NCBI RefSeq assembly: GCF_001612805.1
Contig: NZ_BDBD01000018.1
Location: 248,001-312,000 of the forward strand
Direction: 5' to 3'
Length of the DNA stretch: 64,000 nucleotides
Source: Nocardia coubleae NBRC 108252
Lineage (GTDB): Bacteria > Actinomycetota > Actinomycetes > Mycobacteriales > Mycobacteriaceae
Part shown: positions 31,811 to 43,100 of the stretch, piece after piece
How the letters are laid out: each line of letters begins with the position of its first letter
How positions within the stretch are numbered: the first letter of the stretch is position 1
Made by a program: the position numbers and the translations under genes
The notes under the pieces: generated by a model
The model's input: the letters and a program-made list of their open reading frames with translations, nothing else
Databases searched by the model: none
Told to the model about the DNA's origin: nothing

Positions 31811-33565
31811 TCAGCGGGAGGCGACCAGGGATTCGCCGATGTAGTGCATTTCGTCGGGGGTGGTGACCATCGAGACGGTGGCGCTGCCGGTGCTGGTGCG
31901 GACGGTGATGCGGTTGGGGGCGTAGGGATCCTGGACGAGGGTGACGTCGGGTGGAACCGCTTCGGGGTCGCGTTCGGTGGTGCGGACTTCGATGATGGTC
32001 GCGCCGCCGAGGTGGGTGGTCGGGGCGATGCCGTCGAAGACGAGGACCGTGGTGGTCGGGTAGGGGGCGGCGGGGACCGGTGGGGGTCCCGGCGGGGGTT
32101 GGGGGGAGGCGCCGGCGGCTCGGGGGGCGATCGACAGGAGTTGGGGGGTGGCGAGATTGGCGACCATGGAGTGCCAGGCCTGGGGACGCGAGGTGTGGAC
32201 TACGGCGTGGGCGCCGAGCGCGGTGGCGCGCAGGACCACCTGTTGTGCCAGGTCGAGATTGCCGATGACGTCGACGTGGCGGGTGCCCGCGCCGATGAGG
32301 GGGACGGCGATGCCCTGGCCGCGTTCGTCGGCGCCGATGAGCTGGCCGCAACCGGTGGTCGGTACGGCGATGTCGGTGAGGGCGGCCAGGGTGCCGCGGT
32401 AGCCGTCGCGGCCGCCGAAATCGTCGGCGGCGCCGAGGGGCAGCGTGTCGAGCAGGATGCGGCGCTGGCTGCCGGGGAGTTCACGCAGGCCGGCGAGGGG
32501 CGGCTGTTCGTAGGGCGCCGCGGTGTCGAAGCGGACGACGGCGTTGAGGACCACGGTGCCCGCCCGGTCGTCGGCCCGCTCCACCCGGCGGGTGCCGGGG
32601 TGCAGGCGCAGGGTGACCGTTGTCGACAAGGTCGGCAGCGACCAGATCTCGGCAAGCCCACCGGTGCTGATCATGGGAGCGGTCAACTGGTAGTGGGTCA
32701 GGTGCCTGCCGAATTCGGATTCGAGGCCGTCGGCGGTCTCGGTGAGCCGGGCGGGATCGAAACCGTGGGCGAGTTCGCGGACCGCGCTGTTCATCTCGGT
32801 GGCGGTCAGGATCGCGGCGTCGATGCCGTGGGTGGCGAGCCGGTTGGCCACCCGGCGGGTGGCGATGATCATGGTGCGCAGGGCGCCGGTGGCGCCACCG
32901 CCGCGCTTGTCGACCGCGGCGGCATTGGCCACGGGGTCGAGACGCAGCACCAGCCAGCAGGTGCGGTGGGCGATGGCGGGCAGTGGGCCGAGGATCCGGT
33001 CGTAGAGGTGGGCCGCGGCGCCGGTGCCCGCGGTGCGTGCGCCGGTGGCGATGACGTCGATGCTCACCAGCTCCACATCGAACTGGTCGAGGCAGCGCGC
33101 GATCTCGGTGAGCGGCAGCAACTGGTCGGCGCTCAGGGTGCCACGACGCAGCAGGTTCAGCGAGTCCGGCGGCGGGTCGATGCGCAGCATGGTGAGCAGC
33201 AGATCGCCGTCCCAGCGCAGACCGCAACCACCACCCTCCGGCAGCGGCACGTCGAAGGCGGGTGCCCGGTCGATGGTGTCGGTGCGGTTGCGCCAGCGGC
33301 GCGCCAGCCAGTCACCGATGCGCACCGCGGGTGGGCGACGCCGAATCGGGACAAGTCCGATCAGCAGCACCACAGCCGCGCCGCCGATCGCCCAGTAGCC
33401 GGAATCGGTGGTGGCCAGCACAATCCAGGCCACCACGGCCGCGAGCACCGCGACCGGCACACACGCGCGCAGCGGATACATTCGGAACAACCAGAATTCC
33501 GGGTCACGCAGTGTGTCGTAGACGTTGTCGCCGCCGGTTTCCCCAGCGTTCATGCTGTCGTTCAA
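31811..33565 (-). CDS. eccE: ESX membrane core component EccE
   Basis: This 584-residue protein opens with two membrane segments (about 35-53 and 58-73) followed by a long periplasmic or cytosolic domain with WDGDLLLTMLRIDPPP, LPLTEIARCLDQFDVEL, GCGQLIGADERGQGI and a final PDEMHYIGES. This is EccE, a peripheral component of the ESX membrane complex. The TTG start at 33565 has AGGGA eight bases upstream; an ATG four codons later (33553) lacks one and is the alternative. It is divergent from eccB, 105 bases apart. A second EccE is encoded at 60906. Confidence 0.85.
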   Translation of the reverse strand: MNDSMNAGETGGDNVYDTLRDPEFWLFRMYPLRACVPVAVLAAVVAWIVLATTDSGYWAIGGAAVVLLIGLVPIRRRPPAVRIGDWLARRWRNRTDTIDRAPAFDVPLPEGGGCGLRWDGDLLLTMLRIDPPPDSLNLLRRGTLSADQLLPLTEIARCLDQFDVELVSIDVIATGARTAGTGAAAHLYDRILGPLPAIAHRTCWLVLRLDPVANAAAVDKRGGGATGALRTMIIATRRVANRLATHGIDAAILTATEMNSAVRELAHGFDPARLTETADGLESEFGRHLTHYQLTAPMISTGGLAEIWSLPTLSTTVTLRLHPGTRRVERADDRAGTVVLNAVVRFDTAAPYEQPPLAGLRELPGSQRRILLDTLPLGAADDFGGRDGYRGTLAALTDIAVPTTGCGQLIGADERGQGIAVPLIGAGTRHVDVIGNLDLAQQVVLRATALGAHAVVHTSRPQAWHSMVANLATPQLLSIAPRAAGASPQPPPGPPPVPAAPYPTTTVLVFDGIAPTTHLGGATIIEVRTTERDPEAVPPDVTLVQDPYAPNRITVRTSTGSATVSMVTTPDEMHYIGESLVASR

Positions 33566-33670
33566 AATAGTTGTCCCTGCTTGGCATTCGTCGAATCATG
33601 GTGAAGGACAATTCCGGATTTACGGTACCGTGTCCGACGAGATGGTGATCAACGCAGCATTGGAGTCCCG

Positions 33671-35170
33671 GTGCCGGCACAGCTGACGACCAAAGCCCAG
33701 GTCAATGGTTATCGCTTCCTGCTGCGCAGGCTCGACCACGCCCTTATCCGCCGTGACGTGCGAATGTTGCACGACCCGATGCGTTCACAGAGCCGATCGA
33801 TGCTGGTCGGTGCGGTGCTCGGGCTGATCGTCGTGGCAGGCGCGGCCATTCTCGGATTCCTCAAACCGCAGGGTGCGATCGGTGACGCGTTGATCGTCAC
33901 CGGCAAGCAGAGCGGTGCCATGTATGTGGTGGTCGAGGCGAAAGAGGGCGAGAAGACCCTGCACCCGGTGCTGAATCTGGCATCGGCCCGGCTCATCGCC
34001 GGTGACGCGCAGTCCCCGAAATCGGTGAAAGACGACAAACTCGGTTCGCTGCCGCGTGGCCCGCTGCTCGGTATTCCGGGCGCCCCCTCGGCCCTGCCCG
34101 GTTCCAAGCAGGGTTCGAGCTCGAATTGGACGCTGTGCGAGACCACCCAGCTGTCGGCCGCCGGCAGTGCCGCCGGTGCCACCGGTGGCCGCACCACCGC
34201 CATCGTCGGCAAGCCCGAACTCGGTGACCGCGTCGGCGTCACCGCACCGGACGATGCCCTGCTGGTGCGTCGCGACGAGAAGACCTATCTCGTGTACCGG
34301 GGGACCAGGGCCGAGATCGACCCGAACAATTCGGTGGTCGCCCGCACCCTCGACCTGTCGGGAGAGCAGACCCGCCCGATCGGGAGCGCGGTGCTCGGCG
34401 CGACCACCCAGGCCCCACCGCTGACAGTGCCGACCATCGACCGGGCGGGTGAGCCGGGTCCGGGCAAGCTGGCGGATGTGCCGGTCGGCGGCATCATCTC
34501 GGTCACCGGGGTGCAAGCCGCCGGCGAGAAGTCGATGTATGTGGTGCTCGCCGACGGTGTCCAGCCGGTGTCGGAATTCACCGCCGAGCTGCTGCGCAAT
34601 GCCGACTCACGCGGGATGCGCGAGATCGCGCAGCTGGCGCCCGACGCGCTCGATCGCCTGCCTGTCCTGAACACCCTGCCGATCGAATCCTTCCCGGAGC
34701 GCAAGCCGCGCATCCTGTCCGCTGAGGACGCCCCGGTGGCGTGCGTGCACTGGGCCAAGAACCCCGGCGAGGCCACTCCGCAGGGCCAGTCGGTGGACGG
34801 ACCCGCCGAACGCGCCACGGTGACGCTGCTCACCGGAACCGAACTGCCCCTGGCCGATTCGGCCAAGCCGGTGACGCTCTCGACTTCCGACGGCACCGGC
34901 GACCGGATGGACGCGGTGTATCTGCCCCCGTCCACCGGCGAATATGTACAGGTCACCGGTGCGGAGCCGGGCAGTCTGCGCCGCGAGTCGCTGTTCTATG
35001 TGGCCGACAACGGGATTCGCTACGGCATCCCCGACGCGGCCACCGCGAGTGTGCTCGGCCTGGGCGACAAGCCGCGCTTGGCTCCCTGGTCGATCATCGG
35101 CCAGCTGGTGCCCGGCCCGACCTTGTCCGCGAAAGACGCACTGACCAGTTACGACTCACTGCCGCAGTAA
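33671..35170 (+). CDS. eccB: ESX membrane core component EccB
   Basis: This 499-residue protein starts QLTTKAQVNGYRFLLRRLDHAL, the diagnostic EccB start, then has a single membrane segment (about 45-65, GAVLGLIVVAGAAILGFL) and a large extracytoplasmic domain with LASARLI, LGIPGAPSAL, C-x-x-W/C pairs (SNWTLCETT; APVACVHW) and FYVADNGIRYGI. EccB anchors the ESX pore in the periplasm. The GTG start has TTGGAG upstream. A paralogue, 62669 onward, shares the GYRFL[LV]RRM/LDHAL and DVRMLHDPMR motifs. Confidence 0.92.
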   Translation: MPAQLTTKAQVNGYRFLLRRLDHALIRRDVRMLHDPMRSQSRSMLVGAVLGLIVVAGAAILGFLKPQGAIGDALIVTGKQSGAMYVVVEAKEGEKTLHPVLNLASARLIAGDAQSPKSVKDDKLGSLPRGPLLGIPGAPSALPGSKQGSSSNWTLCETTQLSAAGSAAGATGGRTTAIVGKPELGDRVGVTAPDDALLVRRDEKTYLVYRGTRAEIDPNNSVVARTLDLSGEQTRPIGSAVLGATTQAPPLTVPTIDRAGEPGPGKLADVPVGGIISVTGVQAAGEKSMYVVLADGVQPVSEFTAELLRNADSRGMREIAQLAPDALDRLPVLNTLPIESFPERKPRILSAEDAPVACVHWAKNPGEATPQGQSVDGPAERATVTLLTGTELPLADSAKPVTLSTSDGTGDRMDAVYLPPSTGEYVQVTGAEPGSLRRESLFYVADNGIRYGIPDAATASVLGLGDKPRLAPWSIIGQLVPGPTLSAKDALTSYDSLPQ

Positions 35171-35242
35171 TACTGGCGCGCTCGGACTTCGCGGTGGACC
35201 CGTCGGTGTCGCGAGGCGGTGAGTTGCGGTAGATGTGTTTTC

Positions 35243-37084
35243 TCAGGACAGGTTCGGTAGCCGACCCACGTTGAGGGTGGCGACGATTCCGGTGAGGGCG
35301 GTGCGCATGTCGGGCTCCTCGATGCGCATCAGCACGTCGTCGTCGGCCTCGGCGAGGTCGAGTCCCTCGGTGTTGGCCAGGCGGAATTCGCGTTCCTCCT
35401 CGGCGGCCTCGATCACGTTGCGGATGAAACGGCCGTTGCCGGCGAGGTCGACGCCGCGGCGCGGCTGGCCGCTCTGATCGGTGCTCTCCATGTTGTAGAG
35501 GTGCTCGCAGGTCTCCACGAGCAGCGCGAGCGCCTCGGGCGACAGCTGCGAATCCCGGCTGCCTGCGACGATCTCGCCGATCTGGCCGAGCTCTTCGGCG
35601 GTGTAGGACGGGAATTGGAGGCGCTTGGCGAAGCGGGAGGCCAGACCGTCGTTGGCGGCGAGCAGGCGGTCGATCTCACCGTCGTAACCGGCGATGATGA
35701 CGACGAGCCGGTCGCGGTCGTTCTCCATACGGGCCAGCAACGTGTCCACCGCCTCGCGGCCGAACGCGTCACCGCCGGAGAGACCGGTCTGGATCAGGGT
35801 GTACGCCTCGTCGATGAACAGCACACCGTCCATCGCGCTGTCGATCAGCTTCTCGGTCTTGATAGCGGTGCCACCGAGGTTCTGGCTGACGAAGTCGACA
35901 CGCTTGGCCTCGACCACCTTGTCGGTCTTCAACAGCCCAACACCGCAATAGATCTTGGCGACCACCCGCGCGATGGTGGTCTTACCGGTTCCGGGCGGGC
36001 CGGTGAAAGCCAGGTGCTGGCCACGGGATTGGCTCGACAGCCCCTTGTTGGCACGGATCTTGGCCAGTTGCGCCGAGGACTGCAGCTTGGCCACCTGGTT
36101 CTTCACCGACGCCAGCCCGACCTGCTTGTCCAGCTGCGCACGCGCTTCGGCGAGCACGGTTTTGGCGCGATCCTCGGCGGCGGCCTCGTTCATCGCGGCC
36201 AGCGACGGTGCGGAGTTGGGGTCCCACTTGTCGGTGCGCGCGTCGATCACCTCGCGGCTGGTCACCACGATGCGGAACGTGCGGTCGCGCATAGCCGTGG
36301 TGTTGGCCGTGAAGTCGGGCAGCTGCGAATAGACCTGCTCGAACAGTTTCTGCGCCTCGGACTCGTTGCCCGCCTCCCGCAGACACAGCCCGCGGTTGTA
36401 CATGGCGGTGAACTTGGCCGACGGAATCGGGCCTGCCTCGGCCTGTTCCATGCGCCGCACCGCTTCGCCGAACAACCCGAGCTGAGCGCACGCGGTACCG
36501 ACCATCACGTGCGCGCCGGTGGCCAGGTACGGATCCTTCCACTGCTCCGAACCGGCCAGCACCGTCATCACATCGGGCCAGCGCTGGGTGTTGTAGTGCA
36601 GGATGCCGCGGATGTAGGCGCTGATCCGGTCGTCGATCTGCTTGTCCGGGTCGTCGGGCCGGTTGCGGCGCAGCTCGGCCAGCTGGTCGAGGACCTGCTC
36701 GGCCTGGTCGTAGTCCTTGTCGGCGATCAGCTGTGCGGCCCACGCCAGCCAGATCTCGGTCAGCCCGGCCAGCGGATAGTCGATGTAGAGCCCGGGCAGG
36801 AACCGGCCCGCCATCGCCCGCGGCGCCAGGCCGAGCCTGCGTTGCTCGCGGCCGAGCGAGTCGAGGCTGGTGCGGTGCAGATTGAACAGCACCTCCTTGG
36901 TCACTTCGCCGGCGGCGGCGCGGCCGAGCCACGCGTCGCACATCGACGAATCCCATTCCGTCGCACGCTGGAAGGCCAGCTTCGCGTACTCCTCGTCGCG
37001 CGCGGATTCCTGTCCGTCGATGGACAGGCCGAGCGAGAGGACACCGGCGTCGAAGGCGCGCTGAGCCTGGCGAATGTCTGGCAT
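35243..37084 (-). CDS. eccA: ESX AAA+ ATPase EccA
   Basis: This 613-residue protein has a TPR-like helical N-terminal domain (to about 300) and a C-terminal AAA+ ATPase of the CbxX/CfqX type: Walker A GPPGTGKTT (K368), Walker B VLFIDEAYT (D425-E426), and an arginine-containing SRFAKRLQFPSY. EccA is the cytosolic ATPase thought to release EspG from PE-PPE substrates. The start at ATG 37084 (MPDIRQAQRAFDAGVLSLG) matches the family N-terminus; the longer frame is not supported. It is convergent with eccB and divergent from eccD. Confidence 0.92.
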   Translation of the reverse strand: MPDIRQAQRAFDAGVLSLGLSIDGQESARDEEYAKLAFQRATEWDSSMCDAWLGRAAAGEVTKEVLFNLHRTSLDSLGREQRRLGLAPRAMAGRFLPGLYIDYPLAGLTEIWLAWAAQLIADKDYDQAEQVLDQLAELRRNRPDDPDKQIDDRISAYIRGILHYNTQRWPDVMTVLAGSEQWKDPYLATGAHVMVGTACAQLGLFGEAVRRMEQAEAGPIPSAKFTAMYNRGLCLREAGNESEAQKLFEQVYSQLPDFTANTTAMRDRTFRIVVTSREVIDARTDKWDPNSAPSLAAMNEAAAEDRAKTVLAEARAQLDKQVGLASVKNQVAKLQSSAQLAKIRANKGLSSQSRGQHLAFTGPPGTGKTTIARVVAKIYCGVGLLKTDKVVEAKRVDFVSQNLGGTAIKTEKLIDSAMDGVLFIDEAYTLIQTGLSGGDAFGREAVDTLLARMENDRDRLVVIIAGYDGEIDRLLAANDGLASRFAKRLQFPSYTAEELGQIGEIVAGSRDSQLSPEALALLVETCEHLYNMESTDQSGQPRRGVDLAGNGRFIRNVIEAAEEEREFRLANTEGLDLAEADDDVLMRIEEPDMRTALTGIVATLNVGRLPNLS

Positions 37085-37241
37085 ATGGTGTCGGACCCCG
37101 AAATCTTCTTCTCGTGGACAGCTGGCGTTCAACCCGGCAGTAAAGCTTCGATCGCGCCGGTTTGCCCTGTCCGTTAGATTAGGTAACGCTGCCGTGTGGT
37201 CGCAACGGAAGTAGTCAGCTACGACTGAGAGTTCATCACTG

Positions 37242-38702
37242 GTGTCGACGTTGTTAGGCAATGAGCCCGAACTATGCCGAGTTTCAGTGATCGGGGGTGA
37301 TACGCAGCTCGACATCGGACTGCCTGCCACTGTCCCGATCGCCGGATTCATCGGCGATCTGGTGACGCTGATCCGCTCGCGGAATCCGCGCTTACCGGAT
37401 GCGGACGAGGACACCGCCCCGGTCCGCGCCCAGCACTGGACGCTGGCCCGGCTCGGGCAGGACCCGCTCGCGCCCAGCCGCACCCTCACCGAGGCCGAGG
37501 TCTACGACGGCGAACTGCTGGTGCTGAGCCCGGTGACCCGCAAGGAGTCACCGGCGCTGTTCGACGATGTGATCGATGCGGTATCCCGGCTCACCGCAGG
37601 CGAATTCCGGGGCTGGTCGGGTTCGGCGGCGCGGTGGACGGGTCTGGTGATCGCCACCGTCGCCATCCTGGCCGCGCTGGCGCTGCTCGCCGTCTCGCGT
37701 GCCGACAGCGACCCCCTCGCGCCCGCGCTCGCCCTGCTCGGGTGTGGCATCGCCGCGTCGGCGGCCGCGGGCATCGCGGCGCGCAAGTTCGCGGATTCGG
37801 TGACGGGAACCTGGCTTTCGCTGGACGCGCTGCTGCTGATGTTCGGCGGTGCGGCATTGTTGGTGCCTGGTTCGCTCGGCGCAGGTCAGGTGATGCTCGG
37901 CAGTGTCGCGCTGTTGGTGACCGGGGTGATCGGCTACCGGGTCACCGGAATCGCGGCCGGGTTGTTCGCCGCCGCGATCACCGTCGGTGTGTTCGGCGCG
38001 CTCGCCGCCACGATCTACCTCATCTGGCATCCGGGGCTGGCCAAGCTGTTCGCCGGGGTGCTCGTCGCCGCTGTGATCCTGCTGTCGTCGGTGGCGCGGC
38101 TGGCGGCGGTGACCGCCCGACTGCCGATTCCGCCCGTGCCGACGGCGGGCGGGGCGATCGACCCGGCCGACCACGAACAGCGTCCGACCATCGAGGGAAT
38201 CGGCGCGGTCGGCGCGATCGCGTTGCCCTCGGCGTCCGGCCTCGGTGAGCGGGCGCGGGTGGCCAACCAGATCCAGACCGGGCTCGTGGTCGCGTGCGCG
38301 CTGGCGGCGCTCGTCGGCGCGATCGGGGCCGCCGATCCGTTCGGGCCGTTCCACTCCGGCGGGGTCGCGCTCGCGGTCGTCACCGCGATCGTGTTGTGCC
38401 TGCGTGGCCGGTCCTACGCCGACCTGGTGCAGGCGGCCACCCTCATCGTCGCCGGTGCGCTCATCGTGCTCGCGCTGCTCACGGGCCTCGGCCTCGGCCA
38501 CGACTCGCTCGAATTCGCCGCTGTGGCACTGCTGTTGGTCACCGCGGGCAGTGTGGTCGGATTCGGGGTGATCGGACCGCATGTCGAGGTGACCCCGGTG
38601 ACCAGGCGGATGATCGAGATCTTCGAATACCTGTTGATCATCACGATGATCCCGCTCGCGCTGTGGGTCATGGACGTGTACTCGACCGCCCGCAACATAT
38701 GA
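37242..38702 (+). CDS. eccD: ESX membrane channel component EccD
   Basis: This 486-residue protein has an N-terminal ubiquitin-like domain (about 1-100, CRVSVIGGDTQLDIGLPA to GELLVLSP) and about eleven membrane segments, as in EccD. The last part, VTPVTRRMIEIFEYLLIITMIPLALW, is typical. EccD forms the membrane-spanning barrel of the ESX core. The GTG start at 37242 has a weak ribosome binding site. Its stop overlaps the start of mycP by four bases (ATGA). It is divergent from eccA with 157 bases between. Confidence 0.9.
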   Translation: MSTLLGNEPELCRVSVIGGDTQLDIGLPATVPIAGFIGDLVTLIRSRNPRLPDADEDTAPVRAQHWTLARLGQDPLAPSRTLTEAEVYDGELLVLSPVTRKESPALFDDVIDAVSRLTAGEFRGWSGSAARWTGLVIATVAILAALALLAVSRADSDPLAPALALLGCGIAASAAAGIAARKFADSVTGTWLSLDALLLMFGGAALLVPGSLGAGQVMLGSVALLVTGVIGYRVTGIAAGLFAAAITVGVFGALAATIYLIWHPGLAKLFAGVLVAAVILLSSVARLAAVTARLPIPPVPTAGGAIDPADHEQRPTIEGIGAVGAIALPSASGLGERARVANQIQTGLVVACALAALVGAIGAADPFGPFHSGGVALAVVTAIVLCLRGRSYADLVQAATLIVAGALIVLALLTGLGLGHDSLEFAAVALLLVTAGSVVGFGVIGPHVEVTPVTRRMIEIFEYLLIITMIPLALWVMDVYSTARNI

Positions 38703-40108
38703 CCCGGCCACCCCTGCGGCGTACGGTGCTGCGGCTGGTCTGCGCGGCGACCGTACTGGGTGCGGTCGCCGGTTTCCCAGCGCCGGCCGCCGCCATCTCC
38801 CCGCCCCGGATCGACCCGGGTGCGCTCGACGCGGCACTGGCGCTGAGTGGCAGGCCCGCTCCGCTCGAACCGACCGAACAGCGCGAACTGTGCGCGGAAC
38901 CGGTGCTGCGCGGAAGTCCTCCCAGTGAGCCGCCGATGGCGCAACGGGTACTCGATCTACCGTCGGCGTGGCAGTTCAGTCGTGGTGCGGGACAGAAGGT
39001 CGCGGTGATCGACACCGGCGTGAACCGGCATCCGCGACTGCCCGCCCTGCAGGCCGGTGGCGACTATGTCAGCGATTCGGACGGCACCGTCGACTGCGAC
39101 GGGCACGGCACGCTTGTCGCGGGCATCATCGCCGCCCGGCCGTCATCCGAGGACGCGTTCGTCGGCGTCGCCCCCGACGCCGAGATTCTCGCCATCCGCC
39201 AGTTGAGCCTGGCCTATGAGCGCAAGGACCGGCAGGGCTCGGACAAGCCGCCCGGTTCTCTGCGCAGCGACGGCTACGGCAGTGTCCTCACTCTCGCCGG
39301 TGCCGTCGTCCGCGCGGTCGACATGGGCGCCACTGTCATCAACATCTCCGAAGTCGCCTGCACCGCAGCCGGTTCCGACACCTCCGACGCCGCCCTCGGC
39401 GCCGCGGTGAAGTACGCCTACGAGCGCAATGTGGTTGTCGTCGCGGCCGCGGGCAATGTGGAGCAGGGCGGCCCGTGCCAGAACCAGAACGAAGGGTCTG
39501 GGTGGAGTTCGGTGACCACCGTCGCCTCGCCCGCCTGGTTCACGCCCTACGTGCTCGCCGTCGGCTCGGTCGACGCCGACGGAAAACCCTCGGCCCTGTC
39601 GTTGCGTGGGCCGTGGGTCGGGGCCGCCGCGATCGGGCGCAACATCGTCTCGCTCGACAGCCGACCCGGCGGCACCGGACTGGTCGACGGCGTGCAGACC
39701 ATGAACGGTTTGCAACCCGTCGACGGAACCAGTTTCGCCGCACCGTATGTGGCAGGACTGGCTGCGCTCGTGCGCTCACGCTTCCCCGATCTGTCCGCCC
39801 AGCAGGTGATCGACCGGATCACCCGCACCGCTCACGCACCGGGCCGGGGCCGTGACGACGCCATCGGCGCGGGCTTGATCGACCCGCTGGCCGCCCTCAC
39901 CGCCCCCTTGGCCAGCGAACCGCCGAGCCAGGGAGCCGATGTGGGGCATCCGATCGCGGCTCCGTTCGTCGCGCCCGACCCCGACCCGCGGCCGCGGCAG
40001 ATCGCGATCGCCGGATCGCTGACCCTGCTGGCTGCCCTTGGCATCGGCGCCGCGTTCGCCTTCCCGTTCCGCACGCGGCGCGCCGACCTGAACGACGAAT
40101 TCGAGTAG
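38699..40108 (+). CDS. mycP: Mycosin, ESX subtilisin-like protease
   Basis: This 469-residue protein has a signal peptide (LRLVCAATVLGAVAGFPAPAAA), the subtilisin triad D105 (VIDTGVN), H136 (CDGHGTLVAG) and S345 (DGTSFAAPYVAG), and a C-terminal membrane anchor (IAIAGSLTLLAALGIGAAFA) with a short charged tail. Mycosins sit on the periplasmic face of the ESX complex and are needed for its stability. Its ATG overlaps the eccD stop, and eccC follows eight bases after its end, so eccD-mycP-eccC form one transcript. Confidence 0.93.
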   Translation: MTRPPLRRTVLRLVCAATVLGAVAGFPAPAAAISPPRIDPGALDAALALSGRPAPLEPTEQRELCAEPVLRGSPPSEPPMAQRVLDLPSAWQFSRGAGQKVAVIDTGVNRHPRLPALQAGGDYVSDSDGTVDCDGHGTLVAGIIAARPSSEDAFVGVAPDAEILAIRQLSLAYERKDRQGSDKPPGSLRSDGYGSVLTLAGAVVRAVDMGATVINISEVACTAAGSDTSDAALGAAVKYAYERNVVVVAAAGNVEQGGPCQNQNEGSGWSSVTTVASPAWFTPYVLAVGSVDADGKPSALSLRGPWVGAAAIGRNIVSLDSRPGGTGLVDGVQTMNGLQPVDGTSFAAPYVAGLAALVRSRFPDLSAQQVIDRITRTAHAPGRGRDDAIGAGLIDPLAALTAPLASEPPSQGADVGHPIAAPFVAPDPDPRPRQIAIAGSLTLLAALGIGAAFAFPFRTRRADLNDEFE

Positions 40109-40116
40109 AGGGATCG

Positions 40117-43100
40117 ATGGCCACCGAAGGTTTCGTCCGACGCCCCCGGATCGCGCCGCCGCGCGCACCGGGTGGTGAGGTCGCGCTCACCCCGCCACCG
40201 GAGATCGAGCGGGCCATCCCGTCGCCGCTGATGATGAAGATCATGCCGGTGATCATGGTTATCGCGGTTGTCGGCATGATCGCGATGATGGCGACGATGG
40301 GCCGCAATCTGCTGGCCAATCCGATGATGATGATGTTCCCGATGATGATGCTCATGTCGATGGTCGGCATGATGGCGGGCATGCGCGGCGGCGGCCCCAA
40401 GCGCGCCGTCGAGCTCAACGAGGAACGCAAGGACTACTTCCGCTACCTCGCCCAGGTGCGAAAAGACGTGCGTCGCACCGGTGTCAAGCAGCTGGAGGCG
40501 CTGGGCTGGAGCCATCCCGAGCCGGCCGACCTGCCTTCGCTGATCGGCAGCAGACGGATGTGGGAACGTCGCCCGAGCGATCCCGACTTCGGGCACGTGC
40601 GGGTCGGCGTCGGTAGTCACCGCCTGGCCACCAAACTGGCCCGCCCCGAGACCGGCCCGCTCGAAGACCTGGAACCGGTCTCCACCGTGGCGCTGCGCCG
40701 TTTCGTCCGAACCCATTCGGTGGTGCACGAACTACCGACCGCGGTCTCGTTGCGCGCGTTCCCCGCCATCAATATCGGTGGTGATCTCGACGAGGGCCGG
40801 GAACTGGTCCGCGCGATGCTGATGGAGCTGACCACCTTCCACGGCCCGGACAATCTCGCCGTGGCGATCGTCTGCGCCGACCAGGACGCGCAGTGGGCCT
40901 GGGCGAAATGGCTACCGCACGTACAACATCCGTCGCTGCGTGACGGTCTCGGTTCGGCCAGGATGCTCTACACCTCCCTCGGTGAACTCGAGTCGGCGTT
41001 GCAGACCGAACTGATGGAACGCGGCCGGTTCATGCGCAACCCCCAGCCGACCCAGGGCCGGGTGCATCTGGTCGTGGTGATCGACGACGGCTACATCAGC
41101 GGCAACGAACGCATCATCAGCGAATCAGGACTCGACTCCGTGACGGTGCTCGACCTGACCGCCCCCGAGAACGGGCTGGCTGCCCGGCGCGGCCTGCAGT
41201 TGGTGGTCGGCGACGGCGCGGTATCGGCGCGCAGTGCCGCCGGGGTGGAACGGTTCGCCACCGCCGACGAGGTGAGCATCGCGGAGGCGGAGGCCTTCGC
41301 CCGGCACCTGGCCAGATACCGGCTCGCGACGGCCGCGCAGATCGTCAGCCTGGGGGAGGGCACGGCCAGCGATCCCGGCCTGATGGCCTTGCTGCGCATT
41401 CCCGATGCCGCCCAGATCGACCCGGCCAGGGTGTGGCGCCCGCGCACCGCGCGCGAACGGTTGCGCGTGCCGATCGGTGTCACCCCGGACGGGACCCCCG
41501 TCGAGATCGACATCAAGGAATCCGCCGAGAACGGTATGGGCCCGCACGGCCTGTGCATCGGCGCCACCGGCTCCGGTAAGTCCGAATTCCTTCGCACCCT
41601 TGTGCTTTCGCTGGTCACCACCCATTCGCCGGATGCGCTGAACCTGGTGCTGGTCGACTTCAAGGGTGGTGCGACCTTCCTCGGCCTCGACTCGTTGCCG
41701 CACGTGGCGGCCGTCATCACCAACCTGGAGGAAGAACTCTCCCTGGTCGACCGCATGAAGGACGCGCTGGCCGGTGAGATGAACCGCCGCCAGGAGCTGC
41801 TGCGCTCCGCAGGCAACTACGCCAATGTCACCGACTACGAGAAGGCCAGGGCCGCGGGTGTTCCCCTCGACCCGCTGCCCGCGCTGTTCGTCGTGGTCGA
41901 CGAGTTCTCCGAACTGCTCTCGCAGAAACCGGATTTCGCCGAACTGTTCGTGATGATCGGCCGGCTCGGCCGTTCGCTGCACGTGCATCTGCTGTTGGCC
42001 TCGCAGCGTCTCGAGGAGAACAAGCTGCGTGGCCTGGAATCGCACCTGTCCTACCGGATCGGCCTGCGCACCTTCTCGGCCAATGAATCCCGCGCGGTGC
42101 TCGGCATCACCGACGCCTACCACCTGCCGAGTGTGCCCGGTGCCGGCTACCTGAAAAGCGATGCGTCCGAACCGCTCCGGTTCAACGCCAGCTATGTGTC
42201 GGGCCCCTACGTCGCGCCTGCGGGCACGGTGGTCGACGACGACGGCGCACCCGTGGGCGGACAGCGTCCGGTCGTGTTCACCGCGGCCCCCGTCGAAGCC
42301 GCCGAGGTCCAGCCCGAGCCGGCCGACGAACCCGTGCTGCGCGGCAGGCCCGAACTGCCACCGCCCCCGCCGAGCACCCCCGTGGCCGAGGAGGGGATTC
42401 CGGACTCCCTGCTCGACGTCGTGGTCAAGCGGCTCACCGGGCACGGCCGCCCCGCTCACGAGGTGTGGTTGCCGCCGCTGGACGAGTCGCCCACGGCCGA
42501 CATGCTGTTGCCCGACCCCGATTGGCGTTCGCCGGTGAACCGGCACGGTCAGTTGTGGATGCCCATCGGCGTGGTCGACAAGCCCTACGAACAGCGTCGC
42601 GACGTCCTCACCATCAGCCTCGCGGGCGCGCAGGGCAATGTCGCGGTCGTCGGTGGTCCGCAGTCCGGCAAGTCGACCACGCTGCGCACGATCATCATGG
42701 CCGCCGCCGCCACCCACACCCCCGAGCAGGTGCAGTTCTACTGCCTCGATTTCGGTGGTGGCAGCATGGCGGGACTGGTCGGGATCCCTCATGTCGGCTC
42801 GGTGGCGGGTCGCCTCGACGGTGACCGCGTGCGCCGCACCATCGCCGAACTCACCTCGCTGATGCGTCAGCGGGAGGAACGGTTCGCCGAACTCGGCATC
42901 GAGTCGATGGCCGAGTTCCGCAGGCGCAAGTTCTCCGCGCTCGAAGCCAGACAGATCAACGGAACCACCGCCGCACCAGGTGACGCGCTCGCCGCCGACC
43001 AGTTCGGCGACGTCTTCCTGGTGATCGACGGCTGGGGCGCGATCCGCGAAGAGTTCGACGTGCTGGAACCTCAGATCAATGCCATTGCCACCCAGGGTCT

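Noticed and set aside
31679..33604. A 641-codon plus-strand frame opposite eccE
   Set aside because: It begins inside the terminator hairpin and lies wholly antisense to EccE; composition is Gly/Val/Asp-rich with no motif.
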